This document shows positions 63,965-64,000 of a stretch of 64,000 bases of DNA, in pieces. Each line of letters begins with the position of its first letter. Position 1 is the first letter of the stretch. Origin of the DNA: Hyalella azteca (taxonomy: Eukaryota; Arthropoda; Malacostraca; Amphipoda; Hyalellidae); the NCBI RefSeq assembly GCF_000764305.2, contig NW_025939616.1, positions 1 to 64,000 of the forward strand, read 5' to 3'. A program made the position numbers and the translations under genes. A model generated the notes under the pieces. The model was given only the letters and a program-made list of their open reading frames with translations, was not told where the DNA came from and did not search any database.

Positions 63965-64000
63965 CTGTCTCTTATACACATCTAGATGTGTATAAGAGAC
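63965..64000. other. Tn5/Nextera mosaic-end palindrome at the window end
   Basis: CTGTCTCTTATACACATCT followed by 17 bases of its complement, up to the last base of the window. The contig or scaffold probably ends in library adaptor. Confidence 0.96.

Overview
The window is animal nuclear DNA, most likely from an arthropod and perhaps a malacostracan crustacean. Genes are split by GT-AG introns into exons of about 85 to 880 bases. The transposon remnants are eukaryotic types: LINE fragments, tRNA-headed SINEs, Harbinger-like and piggyBac-like elements. The recognisable proteins are animal housekeeping or membrane proteins. Species cannot be read from the sequence. There are no bacterial operons and no CRISPR arrays.

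Layout. 1-5 kb is gene-free and holds a diverged direct duplication and a reversed SINE. A complete three-exon secreted C-type lectin gene lies on the minus strand at 5.2-7.6 kb, with a TATA box. A decayed plus-strand copy of its last two exons lies at 12.6-13.5 kb. Between them are a palindromic element (8.9-9.4 kb), an ACGCGT-rich stretch (9.7-10.1 kb) and a piggyBac-like element (11.0-12.0 kb). A broken Ser/Cys-rich reading frame sits at 16.8-17.9 kb. PPWD1 (WD repeats plus cyclophilin) runs 19.0-30.3 kb on the plus strand and lacks its last exon(s). GNL1 (circularly permuted GTPase) runs 32.7-40.6 kb; its first codons are cut by an adaptor sequence and at least one middle exon is missing at a gap. 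DR1 (NC2-beta) is complete in three exons at 47.3-50.3 kb. A complete six-exon two-pore potassium channel gene lies on the minus strand at 51.3-56.2 kb. From 56.2 kb to the end there is no gene, only a chain of minisatellites.

The genes do not form a pathway. PPWD1 acts in spliceosomal complexes, DR1 represses TBP-dependent transcription, GNL1 is a putative nucleolar or nuclear GTPase, and the channel and lectin are membrane and secreted products.

Two things stand out. First, short tandem arrays repeatedly start exactly at exon-intron boundaries. They copy the exon end plus its splice site, in four of the recognised genes and at about a dozen junctions. Some arrays are diverged, so they are unlikely all to be assembly errors. 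Second, three palindromic Tn5/Nextera mosaic-end sequences lie inside the scaffold (24.9, 32.7 and 64.0 kb). They mark library-adaptor contamination and doubtful joins. Several single-N gaps fall inside genes and coincide with lost exons.
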